Notes: a model not told the origin generated them from the sequence alone. Shown: positions 10,183 to 18,691, counted from the stretch's first letter. The stretch is DNA of 64,000 nucleotides from Clostridium beijerinckii (GCA_003129525.1 CP029329.1:4194078-4258077), one strand, 5' to 3'. Translations and numbers: made by a program.

Positions 10183-10932
10183 ATGACACATAAACCAACG
10201 GAAAGAGTGCTGAATATATTAAATCTTTTATCAATTAATCCTAAAGGTCTAACTTTAACAGAGATTTCTGAATCAATTGATATACCAAAAAGCACTCTTT
10301 ATCCTATTATGCAAACGATGTTAGAACGTAATTTTGTTTCTATCGAAAAAAACTCTTTAAAATATGCAATTGGAATTTCCGCATTTTGTATTGGGGCATC
10401 CTATACACGAGATAAGTATATGTTAGACTTTATTAAAAAAATAATGAATAATATTGTCATCAATATCGATGAAACCTGTCAAATGGGGGTTATGGATGGA
10501 AATAATGTACTGTATGTATTGAAAGAAGATCCTGGAAAAGATATAGATTTTCGCATTATTTCTAATATAGGAAAACGACTCCCCGCTTACTGCACAGCTT
10601 TAGGAAAAGCCTTATTAAGCGAATATGAAATTGAAGAAATAAAAACACTTTATCCTGACGGCTTAAAAGCCATTACAGAAAATACTATAACAGATTTTAC
10701 TATTTTAGAAGATCAATTAAAGAAGATTAGAAAAACTCATGTGGCAATAGAAGTTGAAGAAGTAACAAAATTTTTACGCTGCTACGCAGTTCCATTGACC
10801 TCAAAAGGAAAAATAATCGCAGCCATTAGTATTAGTATTCCAACATTCCGAGCTACTGATGAAAAAAACAACCTAGCAATTGAATTATTATTAAAAGCAA
10901 AACAGCAAATTGATGCTGTTAGTTTGGACTAA
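10183..10932 (+). CDS. IclR-family transcriptional regulator
   Basis: 249 residues with a winged helix-turn-helix near the N-terminus (LTLTEISESIDIPKSTLYP) and the IclR effector domain (GKRLPAYCTALGKALLSEYE, then RCYAVPLTSKGKIIAAISIS). It is divergent from the sugar-acid operon and presumably represses it until the acid or its keto-deoxy product binds. The start at 10183 has GGGTG seven bases upstream; an ATG at 10168 has no ribosome site. YjhI, the regulator of the comparable E. coli cluster, is of the same family. Confidence 0.9.
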   Translation: MTHKPTERVLNILNLLSINPKGLTLTEISESIDIPKSTLYPIMQTMLERNFVSIEKNSLKYAIGISAFCIGASYTRDKYMLDFIKKIMNNIVINIDETCQMGVMDGNNVLYVLKEDPGKDIDFRIISNIGKRLPAYCTALGKALLSEYEIEEIKTLYPDGLKAITENTITDFTILEDQLKKIRKTHVAIEVEEVTKFLRCYAVPLTSKGKIIAAISISIPTFRATDEKNNLAIELLLKAKQQIDAVSLD

Positions 10933-10999
10933 ATATTATCAGCATTAATAACGTTATCTAAAATAATTAAATTTATAATGGTATGGGAAAAGATTAATA

Positions 11000-11088
11000 A
11001 TGAGTGTTCTAGAACGCATTCAGAAAGTGCCTGGTGGTATGGGGTTATACTTTTATTTTTCGGTGCTCTCATACAAGTATTCCTGTAA
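11000..11088 (+). pseudogene. Remnant of 2-keto-3-deoxygluconate permease (KdgT) N-terminus
   Basis: The start of the reading gives IQKVPGGMG, and one base out of frame it continues GVILLFFGALIQVFL before stop codons. Together they resemble the KdgT opening (KIPGGMMLVPLLLGALINTF). A permease for keto-deoxy acids would fit the neighbouring operon. Only about 30 codons survive. Confidence 0.45.
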
Positions 11089-11122
11089 TAAAGAGTTTTA
11101 GACTTTGTGAAAAATAAAAAAA

Positions 11123-11174
11123 CTGATATAAATATATTGTGTCGATTGCAAAGACAACAAAGTATTTATATCAG
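11123..11174 (+). ncRNA. Stem-loop in IS110 left end, possible bridge-RNA remnant
   Basis: Perfect 12-base arms CTGATATAAATA / TATTTATATCAG enclose a 28-base loop with internal pairing, just upstream of the transposase ribosome site. IS110 elements are known to encode a structured guide (bridge) RNA in this non-coding end. Whether this one was functional is unknown; the element is truncated. Confidence 0.35.
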
Positions 11175-11187
11175 GAGGTTAACTTAA

Positions 11188-11364
11188 ATGAATAATATAA
11201 TAATGGTTCCAAATACTTTAATCTTAGGAATAGACATTGCAAAAGAAAACCACTATGGTCAATTTGTAGGAGCAAGTTCAGTCATTCTTCCTTCACAAAT
11301 ACCCCCGGGGGTTTTTGTGAAGGAGATACGACTGAACTTGCTACTTCATTTGGGAGTACATTAA
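11188..11364 (+). pseudogene. IS110-family transposase, N-terminal fragment
   Basis: Behind AGGAGG the reading MNNIIMVPNTLILGIDIAKE, then NHYGQFVGAS, shows the IS110 signature GIDIAKxxH with the first catalytic Asp of the RuvC-like DEDD domain. After 28 codons it enters the palindromic repeat at 11272 and the rest is unrelated, running antisense through the end of the PTS gene. A full IS110 transposase is about 400 residues. Confidence 0.8.
11272..11342. repeat. Dispersed palindromic repeat, copy 4 (type A, full hairpin)
   Basis: GCAAGTTCAGTCATTCTTCC ... CCCCCGGGGG ... GACTGAACTTGC. The arms pair almost throughout, so it could also act as a bidirectional terminator. It cuts the IS110 transposase on its left and the PTS gene on its right. 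Confidence 0.9.
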
Positions 11365-12163
11365 TATTTTTAATTACTTCACGACTGCCTTCTTTAAAGC
11401 TCATATTTCCAATGGTTACAGTTTCTATGTTCCCTCCCGCATCCAAGTAACGTTTCACGTCTGTTGGATTTTTGAATAGCAAGAAAATGCGTTGTTTGCC
11501 ATATTTCCCAGCTTGAATATTTTTTGCTGCTTCTTCAACAGGGAGGATAGATAAACGGATGGTTGAATTTGCTGCCATTCTTAACGAACTTCTTTGTAAG
11601 TCATCGGATGCAGCCTCGTCATTAGCAACAATAATGCGTTGAGCATTAAGATTAGTCGTCCAAAAGCCAGCCACTTGTCCGTGAATCAATCGTTCATCAA
11701 TACGTGTGTTTACTATGTTAGCTTTATTTGCATAGTCTTGGTAAATGGATAAATCACTATTTGTCTTTACTTTAGATTTAGAGGCGGTTTGGTTCATTGT
11801 TTCTTTGACATCTACTATAGAATTTTGGGCAAGCTTTGCTAACTCACTCGCATTTGCACCATTGGTGTAAGCTTCAAGGGTGAGAGGTAAATTCAGACCT
11901 GCCATAATTTCTACATCTTCTGCCTTGCTGTATAATTTCAAAGCTACATTGCAAGGTGTGCCCCCAAGCAAATCAGCGATGATCAATTTGTTACCCGATA
12001 ATGTTTCTATTTTTGCTCTCAAATCATTTTCAAATTGGATATTATCACCTTCTGGTCGAAGTGAAACCACATAAACGTTTTCTGTTTGCCCAACAATCAT
12101 TTCCAAACTCATTTTTACTCCCTGCGCCATGTCGCCATGACTGATCAAAACTATCTCTTTCAC
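11282..12163 (-). CDS. PTS mannose-family EIIA-EIIB protein, truncated at C-terminus
   Basis: EIIA domain at residues 1-125 with phospho-His H11 (LISHGDMAQG), a linker to about 150, then an EIIB domain with phospho-His H163 (RIDERLIHGQVAGFW); numbering is from the ATG at 12169. That ATG is only one base from AGGAGG, while GTG at 12163 has normal spacing, so I prefer GTG. The EIIB domain should continue about 30 residues but is replaced after NVLPNEV by 17 residues read from the repeat. No EIIC or EIID gene is present, so transport by this system is unlikely. Related loci pair this PTS type with BgaC-like galactosidase. Confidence 0.85.
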   Translation of the reverse strand: MKEIVLISHGDMAQGVKMSLEMIVGQTENVYVVSLRPEGDNIQFENDLRAKIETLSGNKLIIADLLGGTPCNVALKLYSKAEDVEIMAGLNLPLTLEAYTNGANASELAKLAQNSIVDVKETMNQTASKSKVKTNSDLSIYQDYANKANIVNTRIDERLIHGQVAGFWTTNLNAQRIIVANDEAASDDLQRSSLRMAANSTIRLSILPVEEAAKNIQAGKYGKQRIFLLFKNPTDVKRYLDAGGNIETVTIGNMSFKEGSREVIKNINVLPNEVASSVVSPSQKPPGVFVKEE

Positions 12164-12189
12164 TCTCATTCCTCCTAATGAACTTATAT

Positions 12190-12213
12190 ACTTAACATGT
12201 TAACCTGTTAAGT
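12190..12213. promoter_or_regulatory. Candidate GntR operator upstream of PTS gene
   Basis: ACTTAACA, eight bases, TGTTAAGT: a perfect palindrome about 27 bp before the PTS start. A closely matching site precedes the beta-galactosidase (15050-15072), so both are probably bound by the GntR protein at 12418. Confidence 0.6.
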
Positions 12214-12417
12214 ATAGTATAAAGCAATCCTAATTAAGTTACAAGTATTTTATGAAATATATTAAAAAAACTTAATAAATTCTTATTATAAATTCCCATT
12301 AAATTTTAATTTAATCATTTTCCTCCTGCATTTGATAATTTTTATCCCCATAATGAAAATGTTTATGTTAATATATTTGTATATTAATCCGAAATTTAAA
12401 TGAAGGAGGATGCTAAT

Positions 12418-13143
12418 ATGGCAATTCCAAAATATGAAATGATCAAACAAGACCTTCTACAAGAGATTAAAGATCATAAATTTATTCCAGGGGAAAAGTT
12501 TTACTCTGAAGCAGAGTTGAAAAATCGTTACTCAGTAAGTTCAATTACGGTTGTTAAAGCGTTGAATGAACTTACTCTTGAAGGATATCTTTTCCGTATT
12601 CAAGGAAAAGGAACATTTGTTTCTAAAGCTAAAGTAAGCACAAATGTTAAATTTTCGGATATAGAAAATCATTCTGTGGATTCTGAACATGTTGAAGTAC
12701 TTTCTGTAATCGAAGAAAATGACCCTACTATTTTGAAAGAATTGAATTTAACAGCAAAGGATAGTTACGTGACCGTCACACGTGTTCGTTATGCGAATGA
12801 TGTTCCTTTTTTAATTCACCATTCTCATTTACCGAGAAAACTCATTCAAACCAATTTGGAAAATTTAGAGGCGTTCTCAAGTGTGTCCGAACGTGTGCAC
12901 TTAGATTCTGGCGTTAATTTGTTCAATCAGTCCTCTGTTGAAACGAATGACATCATATTCCCAGATGATCCTTCAATTCTAAACCAACTGCGCTTAAGTT
13001 TCAGAGAACCTGTTGTCGAACAAATTAAGACGACCTACTTGGATTCTAACGAAGTCGCAGAATACACCGTTTCTTATAAGCATTGGAAGTTTTATAAGAT
13101 TAAAATTGAAGTAGAGCATAAAAAACAAAGGTTGGGACAATAA
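12418..13143 (+). CDS. GntR-family regulator (HutC/UTRA type)
   Basis: 241 residues: N-terminal winged helix (PKYEMIKQDLLQEIKDHKF, then SEAELKNRYSVSSITVVKAL) and a UTRA ligand domain from about 75 on. The ATG at 12418 has GGAGG at seven bases; an upstream ATG at 12400 has none. It lies between the PTS and beta-galactosidase genes and faces away from the PTS gene. Likely a repressor released by a phosphorylated sugar. Confidence 0.88.
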   Translation: MAIPKYEMIKQDLLQEIKDHKFIPGEKFYSEAELKNRYSVSSITVVKALNELTLEGYLFRIQGKGTFVSKAKVSTNVKFSDIENHSVDSEHVEVLSVIEENDPTILKELNLTAKDSYVTVTRVRYANDVPFLIHHSHLPRKLIQTNLENLEAFSSVSERVHLDSGVNLFNQSSVETNDIIFPDDPSILNQLRLSFREPVVEQIKTTYLDSNEVAEYTVSYKHWKFYKIKIEVEHKKQRLGQ

Positions 13144-13163
13144 TGGCTCAACCTTTGTTTTTA
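13124..13163 (+). terminator. Terminator after GntR gene
   Basis: AACAAAGGTTG / CAACCTTTGTT arms with 14-base loop followed by TTTTAT; it overlaps the GntR stop codon and also faces the convergent galactosidase gene. Confidence 0.8.
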
Positions 13164-13199
13164 TATAAAGAGTAGTCAGATAGATGGAATTTACATTTT

Positions 13200-14993
13200 T
13201 TACTTAATACAAATAGATATATATACTGGTTGATTTGTTAGTTCAATTGACTCAATCAATACGCCTTCTGTTTCAAAGACAACAATTTCGTTAACGCCTT
13301 CTTTTAAGAATTCTTTTGGACAGTATAGACTTCCAACTGGTCCGATATTCCAATAACGGCCTAAGTTTACACCGTCAACTGCCACAAACCCTTTACCAAA
13401 TTTCGAACAGTCGATATAGGTGTCTGCAACAGTAGACACTTCAATTTCAAACTTATAAAAGGTGGGGTGCCCTGCTACAAATTTTTTTGAATAGTCCACT
13501 TTTTCCAATTGCTCTTTACTCATATCAAGCGCAAATTGTTTATAGCCAAGTTGATAATTCATGTTGTGCATAATGCCCTCACGAATCCCTTTTCGCTGAG
13601 TGTGCATCATCAGCTTGTAGCCATAATTCGCTCGTCCGGTGTTTTCGATTAACACCTTCACATCAAGTGTTTCTTTATTGGAGCAACCTTTTACCATGCC
13701 AAAGTCTGCTACTTCTTCTTGGTTGACTGTCGCATAAGGCACATTATCCAAGAAGACTTGAGCACGATCACTTGCTCCTATAAGCTTGAACTTATTTTCA
13801 CGATGATAGTTTTTAATTTCAACCTCATATAAACTGTAACCTAAACCACTTCCCATTTCTTCCATAGTAAGTGGATAAACAGATTCTTGAACCTCTGCTA
13901 TATCAGCTAGAGTCTCAAATAAAGAAACAGCTGCTTTTACTTGAGCTTTGCCATAGTGACCGAACGTCTTGCTACGTGGTTCAGCCTGCCAAACATCTGG
14001 ACAAACTTCTTTGATGACTTTTTGAACAGCAAAATACTTCGGTGTTGGATTTCCTGCTTCATCTAACAAGGCATCGTAATCATAGCTCGTGATTTGTGGT
14101 AAATCTTTCACTCCACGCACAGAACACCCATTATAAAAGCCAAAATTGGTTCCACCATGAAACATGTAAAAGTTAATAGACCCTAATTCAAGCATTTCTT
14201 TAACGTCTTTAGCTAAGTCTTCTGCATCGCGACGGATAATTTCTTCACCCCAACGATTAAACCAACCGTCCCAAAACTCCATACACATAATCGGCCATTT
14301 TTTACCGTGCTGATCAAAAAAGTTTTGCAAGTGTCGAACATTTTCTTTTGAACGTGAGCCAAAATTACCAGTAACAAATACATCTTCATCAATCAAAGTG
14401 CCTGCGTCTAAGAATTCAGGGTCTGCTCCATCCGCTGTGAATAAAGGCACATCCACGCCTAACTCTTCCATTATGATTTTAGTTTGATATAGATAATTTT
14501 TTTCCATTCCATAAGACCCATACTCATTTTCAATTTGCATCATAATAATAGGTCCATCATTTGTCGCTTGATAAGGAACTAACTTAGGAATCAAATGACA
14601 AAGGTAGTTTCTCACTTTTTCCATAAATAAAGGACAAGTCGATCTTACACGCATACCTGGCGAATTTAACAACCAAGCTGGCAATCCTCCAAATTCCCAT
14701 TCTGCACAAATATAAACAGATGGACGCAAGATAACCATTAACCCAAATTCAGCGGCTTTTTGGATAAAACCTTCTACATTTTTCATCCCAGAAAAATCAA
14801 ATTCACCTTCAAAAGGTTCATGAATATTCCAAGGGATGTAAGTTTCAACCGCATTAGCACCTAAAGCTTTTAGATTGTAAAGACTGTCTTCCCATTGCTT
14901 TTCTGTTAAGCGGAAGTAATGGATCGCTCCGCTGATAAGTTTTGTTTTTTTGCCATTCACTAAAAAATCTTCTTTTATTTCAAATGTATTCAT
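13200..14993 (-). CDS. Beta-galactosidase, GH35 (BgaC-like)
   Basis: 597 residues, no signal peptide, as in cytoplasmic or surface GH35 enzymes of streptococci and enterococci. Catalytic acid/base E157 lies in QIENEYGSYG and the nucleophile E239 in MEFWDGW. The C-terminal third is made of beta-sandwich domains. It releases terminal beta-galactose, often beta-1,3-linked. I start it at 14993, where AGAAGGA precedes ATG; the upstream in-frame starts lack a site. Base composition is richer in GC than the surroundings, consistent with acquisition together with the GntR and PTS genes. Confidence 0.9.
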   Translation of the reverse strand: MNTFEIKEDFLVNGKKTKLISGAIHYFRLTEKQWEDSLYNLKALGANAVETYIPWNIHEPFEGEFDFSGMKNVEGFIQKAAEFGLMVILRPSVYICAEWEFGGLPAWLLNSPGMRVRSTCPLFMEKVRNYLCHLIPKLVPYQATNDGPIIMMQIENEYGSYGMEKNYLYQTKIIMEELGVDVPLFTADGADPEFLDAGTLIDEDVFVTGNFGSRSKENVRHLQNFFDQHGKKWPIMCMEFWDGWFNRWGEEIIRRDAEDLAKDVKEMLELGSINFYMFHGGTNFGFYNGCSVRGVKDLPQITSYDYDALLDEAGNPTPKYFAVQKVIKEVCPDVWQAEPRSKTFGHYGKAQVKAAVSLFETLADIAEVQESVYPLTMEEMGSGLGYSLYEVEIKNYHRENKFKLIGASDRAQVFLDNVPYATVNQEEVADFGMVKGCSNKETLDVKVLIENTGRANYGYKLMMHTQRKGIREGIMHNMNYQLGYKQFALDMSKEQLEKVDYSKKFVAGHPTFYKFEIEVSTVADTYIDCSKFGKGFVAVDGVNLGRYWNIGPVGSLYCPKEFLKEGVNEIVVFETEGVLIESIELTNQPVYISICIK

Positions 14994-15049
14994 TCTAATT
15001 TTCCTTCTGTGTTTCACCTTTTTCGGAAAGCAAAACTCGTCTTTAAATT

Positions 15050-15072
15050 TTACAAGTTAACATATTAAGTTA
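15050..15072. promoter_or_regulatory. Candidate GntR operator upstream of beta-galactosidase
   Basis: Read on the minus strand it is AACTTAATATGTTAACTTGT, matching the site at 12190-12213 at most positions. It lies about 60 bp before the galactosidase start. Confidence 0.55.
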
Positions 15073-15232
15073 TACCCATTATAGCTGATTTATTAAATAT
15101 ATCAAGACTTTTATAAAAATTCTCAAAATTGAGTGTCTTCTCATTCCTAATCTGGGCATAATTCCCGCTAAAGTTGAAAATGATTTAATCAAGACCCGAA
15201 ACAGATGTTCATCCAAATCAATTCAGAAAGTA

Positions 15233-15305
15233 AGCAAGTTCAGTCATTCTTCCTTCACAAATACCACCTGGGGTTTTTGTGAAGGAGATACGACTGAACT
15301 TGCTA
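15233..15305. repeat. Dispersed palindromic repeat, copy 5 (type A, full hairpin)
   Basis: Same orientation and near-identical to copy 4; the pair brackets the galactoside module. The palindrome extends outward (GAAAGTA on both sides). The stop codon of the XRE gene is formed at its right edge. Confidence 0.9.
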
Positions 15306-15749
15306 CTTTCCATTTATAATTTTTGCTATACGAATACCATAAGATAAAGTTTCGACTAAACTTTCAATTGCATCCTCAGAGAGTGGATCACCAGAGAGCA
15401 TAAGTCCATCAGTGGTTAACAGATATTTTTTTAGATCATCAAATATTTTAACAACCTCTTTTTCATCTCTTACTGATAAAATGTAATTTTCTGCTTCTGC
15501 TCTAGCTTTTACATTTTCATTTAAAGCTATATATCCTGCTGCTTTCATAAGTTCATCATATGTAACTCCATTACGCGCACAAGCTACAATTTTTTGTAAT
15601 GTACTTGGTGATGGTGCACAAAAATTCATCATATTAATAATTCTTGATAAAGTGCTGGAGCTTATTTTACATTCTCTTGCAAAATTATTTAATGAAATAT
15701 CTCCTTGTGCTTGTTTTATTAAATCGCTAAGTAATTCAGCATTAAACAA
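15303..15749 (-). CDS. XRE-family helix-turn-helix protein
   Basis: 148 residues starting at TTG (15749) behind GAAGGGG. The N-terminal third is an HTH of the Cro/CI type (LNNFARECKISSSTLSRII); the rest is helical. It is a soluble DNA-binding protein of unknown target. Its last codon abuts the repeat at 15233-15305, so the native C-terminus may be slightly altered. Confidence 0.75.
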   Translation of the reverse strand: MFNAELLSDLIKQAQGDISLNNFARECKISSSTLSRIINMMNFCAPSPSTLQKIVACARNGVTYDELMKAAGYIALNENVKARAEAENYILSVRDEKEVVKIFDDLKKYLLTTDGLMLSGDPLSEDAIESLVETLSYGIRIAKIINGK

Positions 15750-16242
15750 TTAAATCAGCCCCTTCAAATGATTGTTTATCTTAATGTAGTGTTATTACAT
15801 ATTTCCATATCGTCAACCTATATCTTTTAACTAGTGTATAAAACTAATCATTTCTTATGATTTTTCTTAATGTCATTATATCATCTCAGTAAAAATGAAC
15901 ATAGCATTTGGAATTTAATGGCTTAATCATTATTAAATTGAATAATATGAACTGATTAATTTGATGGTTAATAATAGTTTTGCCGTTGCTGTATCTGCCT
16001 ATTTGCTGATTAGGTTAGAAAAACAAATTAATGGACTATCAAATTCAGCTAATATTTTGTATTTCCGTCATCACTATACCATAAATAAACCCTGTGCTAA
16101 AAATCTTTCTTTAGGAATACGTTACAACTAAATTTACTCAATATTTATTTATATTTTCTAAATGTCTGCAAGCAAGTTACTCCACTCCTTAAGCTCCATA
16201 CACTTTAACAACAGAGCTTGTTAGCAAATATTTTTGTTTTCA
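15750..16242. other. Intergenic region
   Basis: About 490 bp of AT-rich sequence between two leftward genes. I see the promoter area of the XRE gene and nothing else recognisable. Confidence 0.4.
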
Positions 16243-16488
16243 TTATATACTCCTTCTAATTCCAATATGTTTAATTTTCTCTATAACAATGCTTTCCTTT
16301 TCTGTGCTATACACTAGTTGACCATTTTTGCATTTTGTAAATTCCTTCATAGCTTCTCTGCCATCTTTTATTGCTTTTATCACTGCAACTTCATCAACAT
16401 ATTTAGTTTTGTCATCTTCATGGTATTCTACGATTTCAAATTTAATAAATTGATTTGGATACATTTCTCTAACTTCCTGCCATTTCAT
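16243..16488 (-). CDS. Conserved small hypothetical protein
   Basis: 81 residues, soluble, beginning MKWQEVREMYPNQFIKFEIV, with AAGGAG ahead of the ATG. Similar short acidic proteins are common in clostridia; function is unknown. It appears to be a complete single gene. Confidence 0.65.
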   Translation of the reverse strand: MKWQEVREMYPNQFIKFEIVEYHEDDKTKYVDEVAVIKAIKDGREAMKEFTKCKNGQLVYSTEKESIVIEKIKHIGIRRSI

Positions 16489-16977
16489 TTGAATCAGCTC
16501 CTTTATATTAAATACTAGAATCTTATTCTTTATTTACATTTCTATTTTATACTACAAATTCTTATCACTTTTTATTTTAATTATAACTTACTATATAACT
16601 TCTTAAAATAAAAATTTCAATTTGAGCAACTACAAATAATACGTTTACAACTCTATTTTTCATAAATCGAATCCCTGTCCGAAAACATCTTGCGGTGTCA
16701 TACACTACTGTTGTGCACAATTATAGAATATTATATTTTAGTTGTTAACGTCTATTTATTTAATAATCTTCCCATTACAACTGTATTACAATAGTTTCCA
16801 TCGTTATTAAACTACACTCAATTTTTCAATAGCCTATTTTTCATTTGGTAAGAAAAGCATATCTTTTCCTTCTTACATTTTCTTATATTGGAGAATATAT
16901 TCTTTCATTCTTCACATAATAATTAATATTAGGACATTAATTTATATTCAATAAAACTATGAAGGGTGGTTATACTA
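16489..16977. other. Intergenic region
   Basis: Divergent promoter space between the 81-residue gene and the secreted-protein gene; no further structure identified. Confidence 0.4.
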
Positions 16978-17298
16978 ATGAAAAAATTTGCTTATATATT
17001 TTTTATTTTTTTATTTCTATCATTTACTATAAATACAGTGACTACGGTAGCCACTCATAAATCCTTTTCCGAAGGATTTTATTACGCAAAGGATTTAAAT
17101 ATAATGGAAAATGTTAAGTATTGTGTTGAAAATATTTCTCCTAGTTATGATGGTTATATAATTATTTTCGACGATAAACAACGTACACAACAAGCTGTTC
17201 GTTTAGAACCTAATTCACAAGAACACATTCTTCTACCTATTAAATATAACTACAAAATTGTAATCGTTGGTCGAGGTGAGCTAGTTTTTTCTCCTTAA
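16978..17298 (+). CDS. Small secreted protein, paralogue of 56295-56636
   Basis: 106 residues with a signal peptide (MKKFAYIFFIFLFLSFTIN) and a beta-rich mature part: EGFYYAKDLN, VENISPSYDGYIIIFDD, QAVRLEPNSQEH, NYKIVIVGRGE. The same pattern occurs in the 113-residue protein at 56295-56636. No known domain is recognised; a surface or envelope role is a guess. The ATG at 16978 has GGGTGG upstream. Confidence 0.7.
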   Translation: MKKFAYIFFIFLFLSFTINTVTTVATHKSFSEGFYYAKDLNIMENVKYCVENISPSYDGYIIIFDDKQRTQQAVRLEPNSQEHILLPIKYNYKIVIVGRGELVFSP

Positions 17299-17418
17299 AA
17301 CTTAAAAGTTCTTATACTAATAAAGTTCGAATACTTCGAGCAACTCTGCAGTATTCGAACACCTCACAATATTCTTTAATCTAATATCATAAAAAATATA
17401 TACTTAAGTACAACATAC

Positions 17419-17482
17419 AACAAGTTCAGTCATTCTTCCTTCACAAAACTCCCTGGGGTATTAATGAGCGAAGCGAATTTGT
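17419..17482. repeat. Dispersed palindromic repeat, copy 6 (type B)
   Basis: Same sequence as copies 1 and 3, centre CCCTGGGG. Lies in the 200-bp convergent space between the secreted-protein gene and the HxlR gene; no broken gene is evident here. Confidence 0.85.
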
Positions 17483-17496
17483 TAAATGACAAGTGT

Positions 17497-17874
17497 TTAA
17501 AAATCAGATTTAGATTTATCAAGTTTAAGTTGTTCTTCGCCCCATATAGACAATTCATTCAATGCAGGAAGTAGTGCTTTGCCTCTTTCTGTTAGAGAAT
17601 ATTCAACTTTAGGGGGAATCGTTTCATATTGGATTCTAACAATAAGATTATGTTCTTCTAATTCTTTTAATGACTTTGTAAGCATCATATTTGTTATGCC
17701 TTTAACTTTTCGTTTTAATTCATTATATCTAGTGAATTTATTTTCAAATAAATACCACATAATAGGTATCTTCCACTTTTTCCCGATGAGATCTAACGCG
17801 TATATAAGGGGGCATTGTGTCTCATATTTATCATCACTAGGAAATTCTACATTGGAATGCGTATCATTATCCAT
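17497..17874 (-). CDS. HxlR-family transcriptional regulator, copy 1
   Basis: 125 residues of the HxlR/MarR-like winged helix type: CPLIYALDLIGKKWKIPIMW, then YNELKRKVKGITNMMLTKSL and PPKVEYSLTERGKAL. The conserved Cys near the start of the domain is the usual redox- or electrophile-sensing residue of this family. The ATG at 17874 follows AAAGGAG. It is divergent from the FMN reductase at 18020 and probably controls it. A paralogue about 90% identical is at 48280-48657. Confidence 0.85.
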   Translation of the reverse strand: MDNDTHSNVEFPSDDKYETQCPLIYALDLIGKKWKIPIMWYLFENKFTRYNELKRKVKGITNMMLTKSLKELEEHNLIVRIQYETIPPKVEYSLTERGKALLPALNELSIWGEEQLKLDKSKSDF

Positions 17875-18019
17875 AATTACAACTCCTTTAAATTCAATAG
17901 TATACTTTTTCATACTAACACAGAAAAAACTGCGTACTTATGTATTTCTAACTTTATGATATATAATTATAACATAAGATCATAAATGCAAAATATAAAG
18001 AAATACAAGGAGTATTACT

Positions 18020-18673
18020 ATGAAAGTTTATGCTATTAATGGAAGTCCAAGAAAAAATAAAAATACAGCTACATTGCTTCAAAAAGCTTTAGATGGAGTA
18101 AAAGAAGCTGCAAAAGATAAAGAAATCGAAACAGAAATCATTAATTTATATGATTTAAACTATACTGGCTGTAAAAGCTGCTTTGCCTGCAAAAGACTTG
18201 GAAGTAAAAGTTATGGAAAATGCGCTGTAAAAGACGATATTCAAGAAGTTTTAGAAAAGTTATCTCAAGCTGATGGGCTTATTTTTGGTTCTCCAATATA
18301 TTTTGGTACTATAACAGGTCAATTACAATCATTTTTAGAAAGACTATTATTCCCTTATTTGGTGTATGATGAGACCTACTCTACAATTGCTCCAAAGAAG
18401 ATGCCAACAGCATTCATTTATACAATGAATGCTCCAGAAGAGTTTATGGATAAAATCGGATATCTTTCAACATTTAATAAATTTGAATCTACTCTTGGCC
18501 GTATACTTACAAAACCATTAGTTATGTATTCAAATAACACTTACCAATTTGATGATTACTCAAAATATAAATCTACTGCCTTTTCTGAAGAAGCAAAAGC
18601 AGCACATAGAAAAATTCAATTTCCTTTAGATTGTCAAAAAGCATTTGAACTAGGTGCAAATTTAATAAACTAG
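18020..18673 (+). CDS. NAD(P)H-dependent FMN reductase / iron-sulfur flavoprotein-like, copy 1
   Basis: 217 residues of the flavodoxin fold. INGSPRKNKNTATLL binds the FMN phosphate and GSPIYFGTITGQLQSFLERL is the second flavin loop. CKSCFACKR...GKCAVKDD gives a Cys pattern like that of iron-sulfur flavoproteins. AAGGAG precedes the ATG. Divergent pairing with HxlR suggests induction by quinone, aldehyde or oxidative stress. A more diverged paralogue with the same neighbour is at 48820-49473. Confidence 0.82.
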   Translation: MKVYAINGSPRKNKNTATLLQKALDGVKEAAKDKEIETEIINLYDLNYTGCKSCFACKRLGSKSYGKCAVKDDIQEVLEKLSQADGLIFGSPIYFGTITGQLQSFLERLLFPYLVYDETYSTIAPKKMPTAFIYTMNAPEEFMDKIGYLSTFNKFESTLGRILTKPLVMYSNNTYQFDDYSKYKSTAFSEEAKAAHRKIQFPLDCQKAFELGANLIN

Positions 18674-18691
18674 TATATTAACTAAAGTTAA

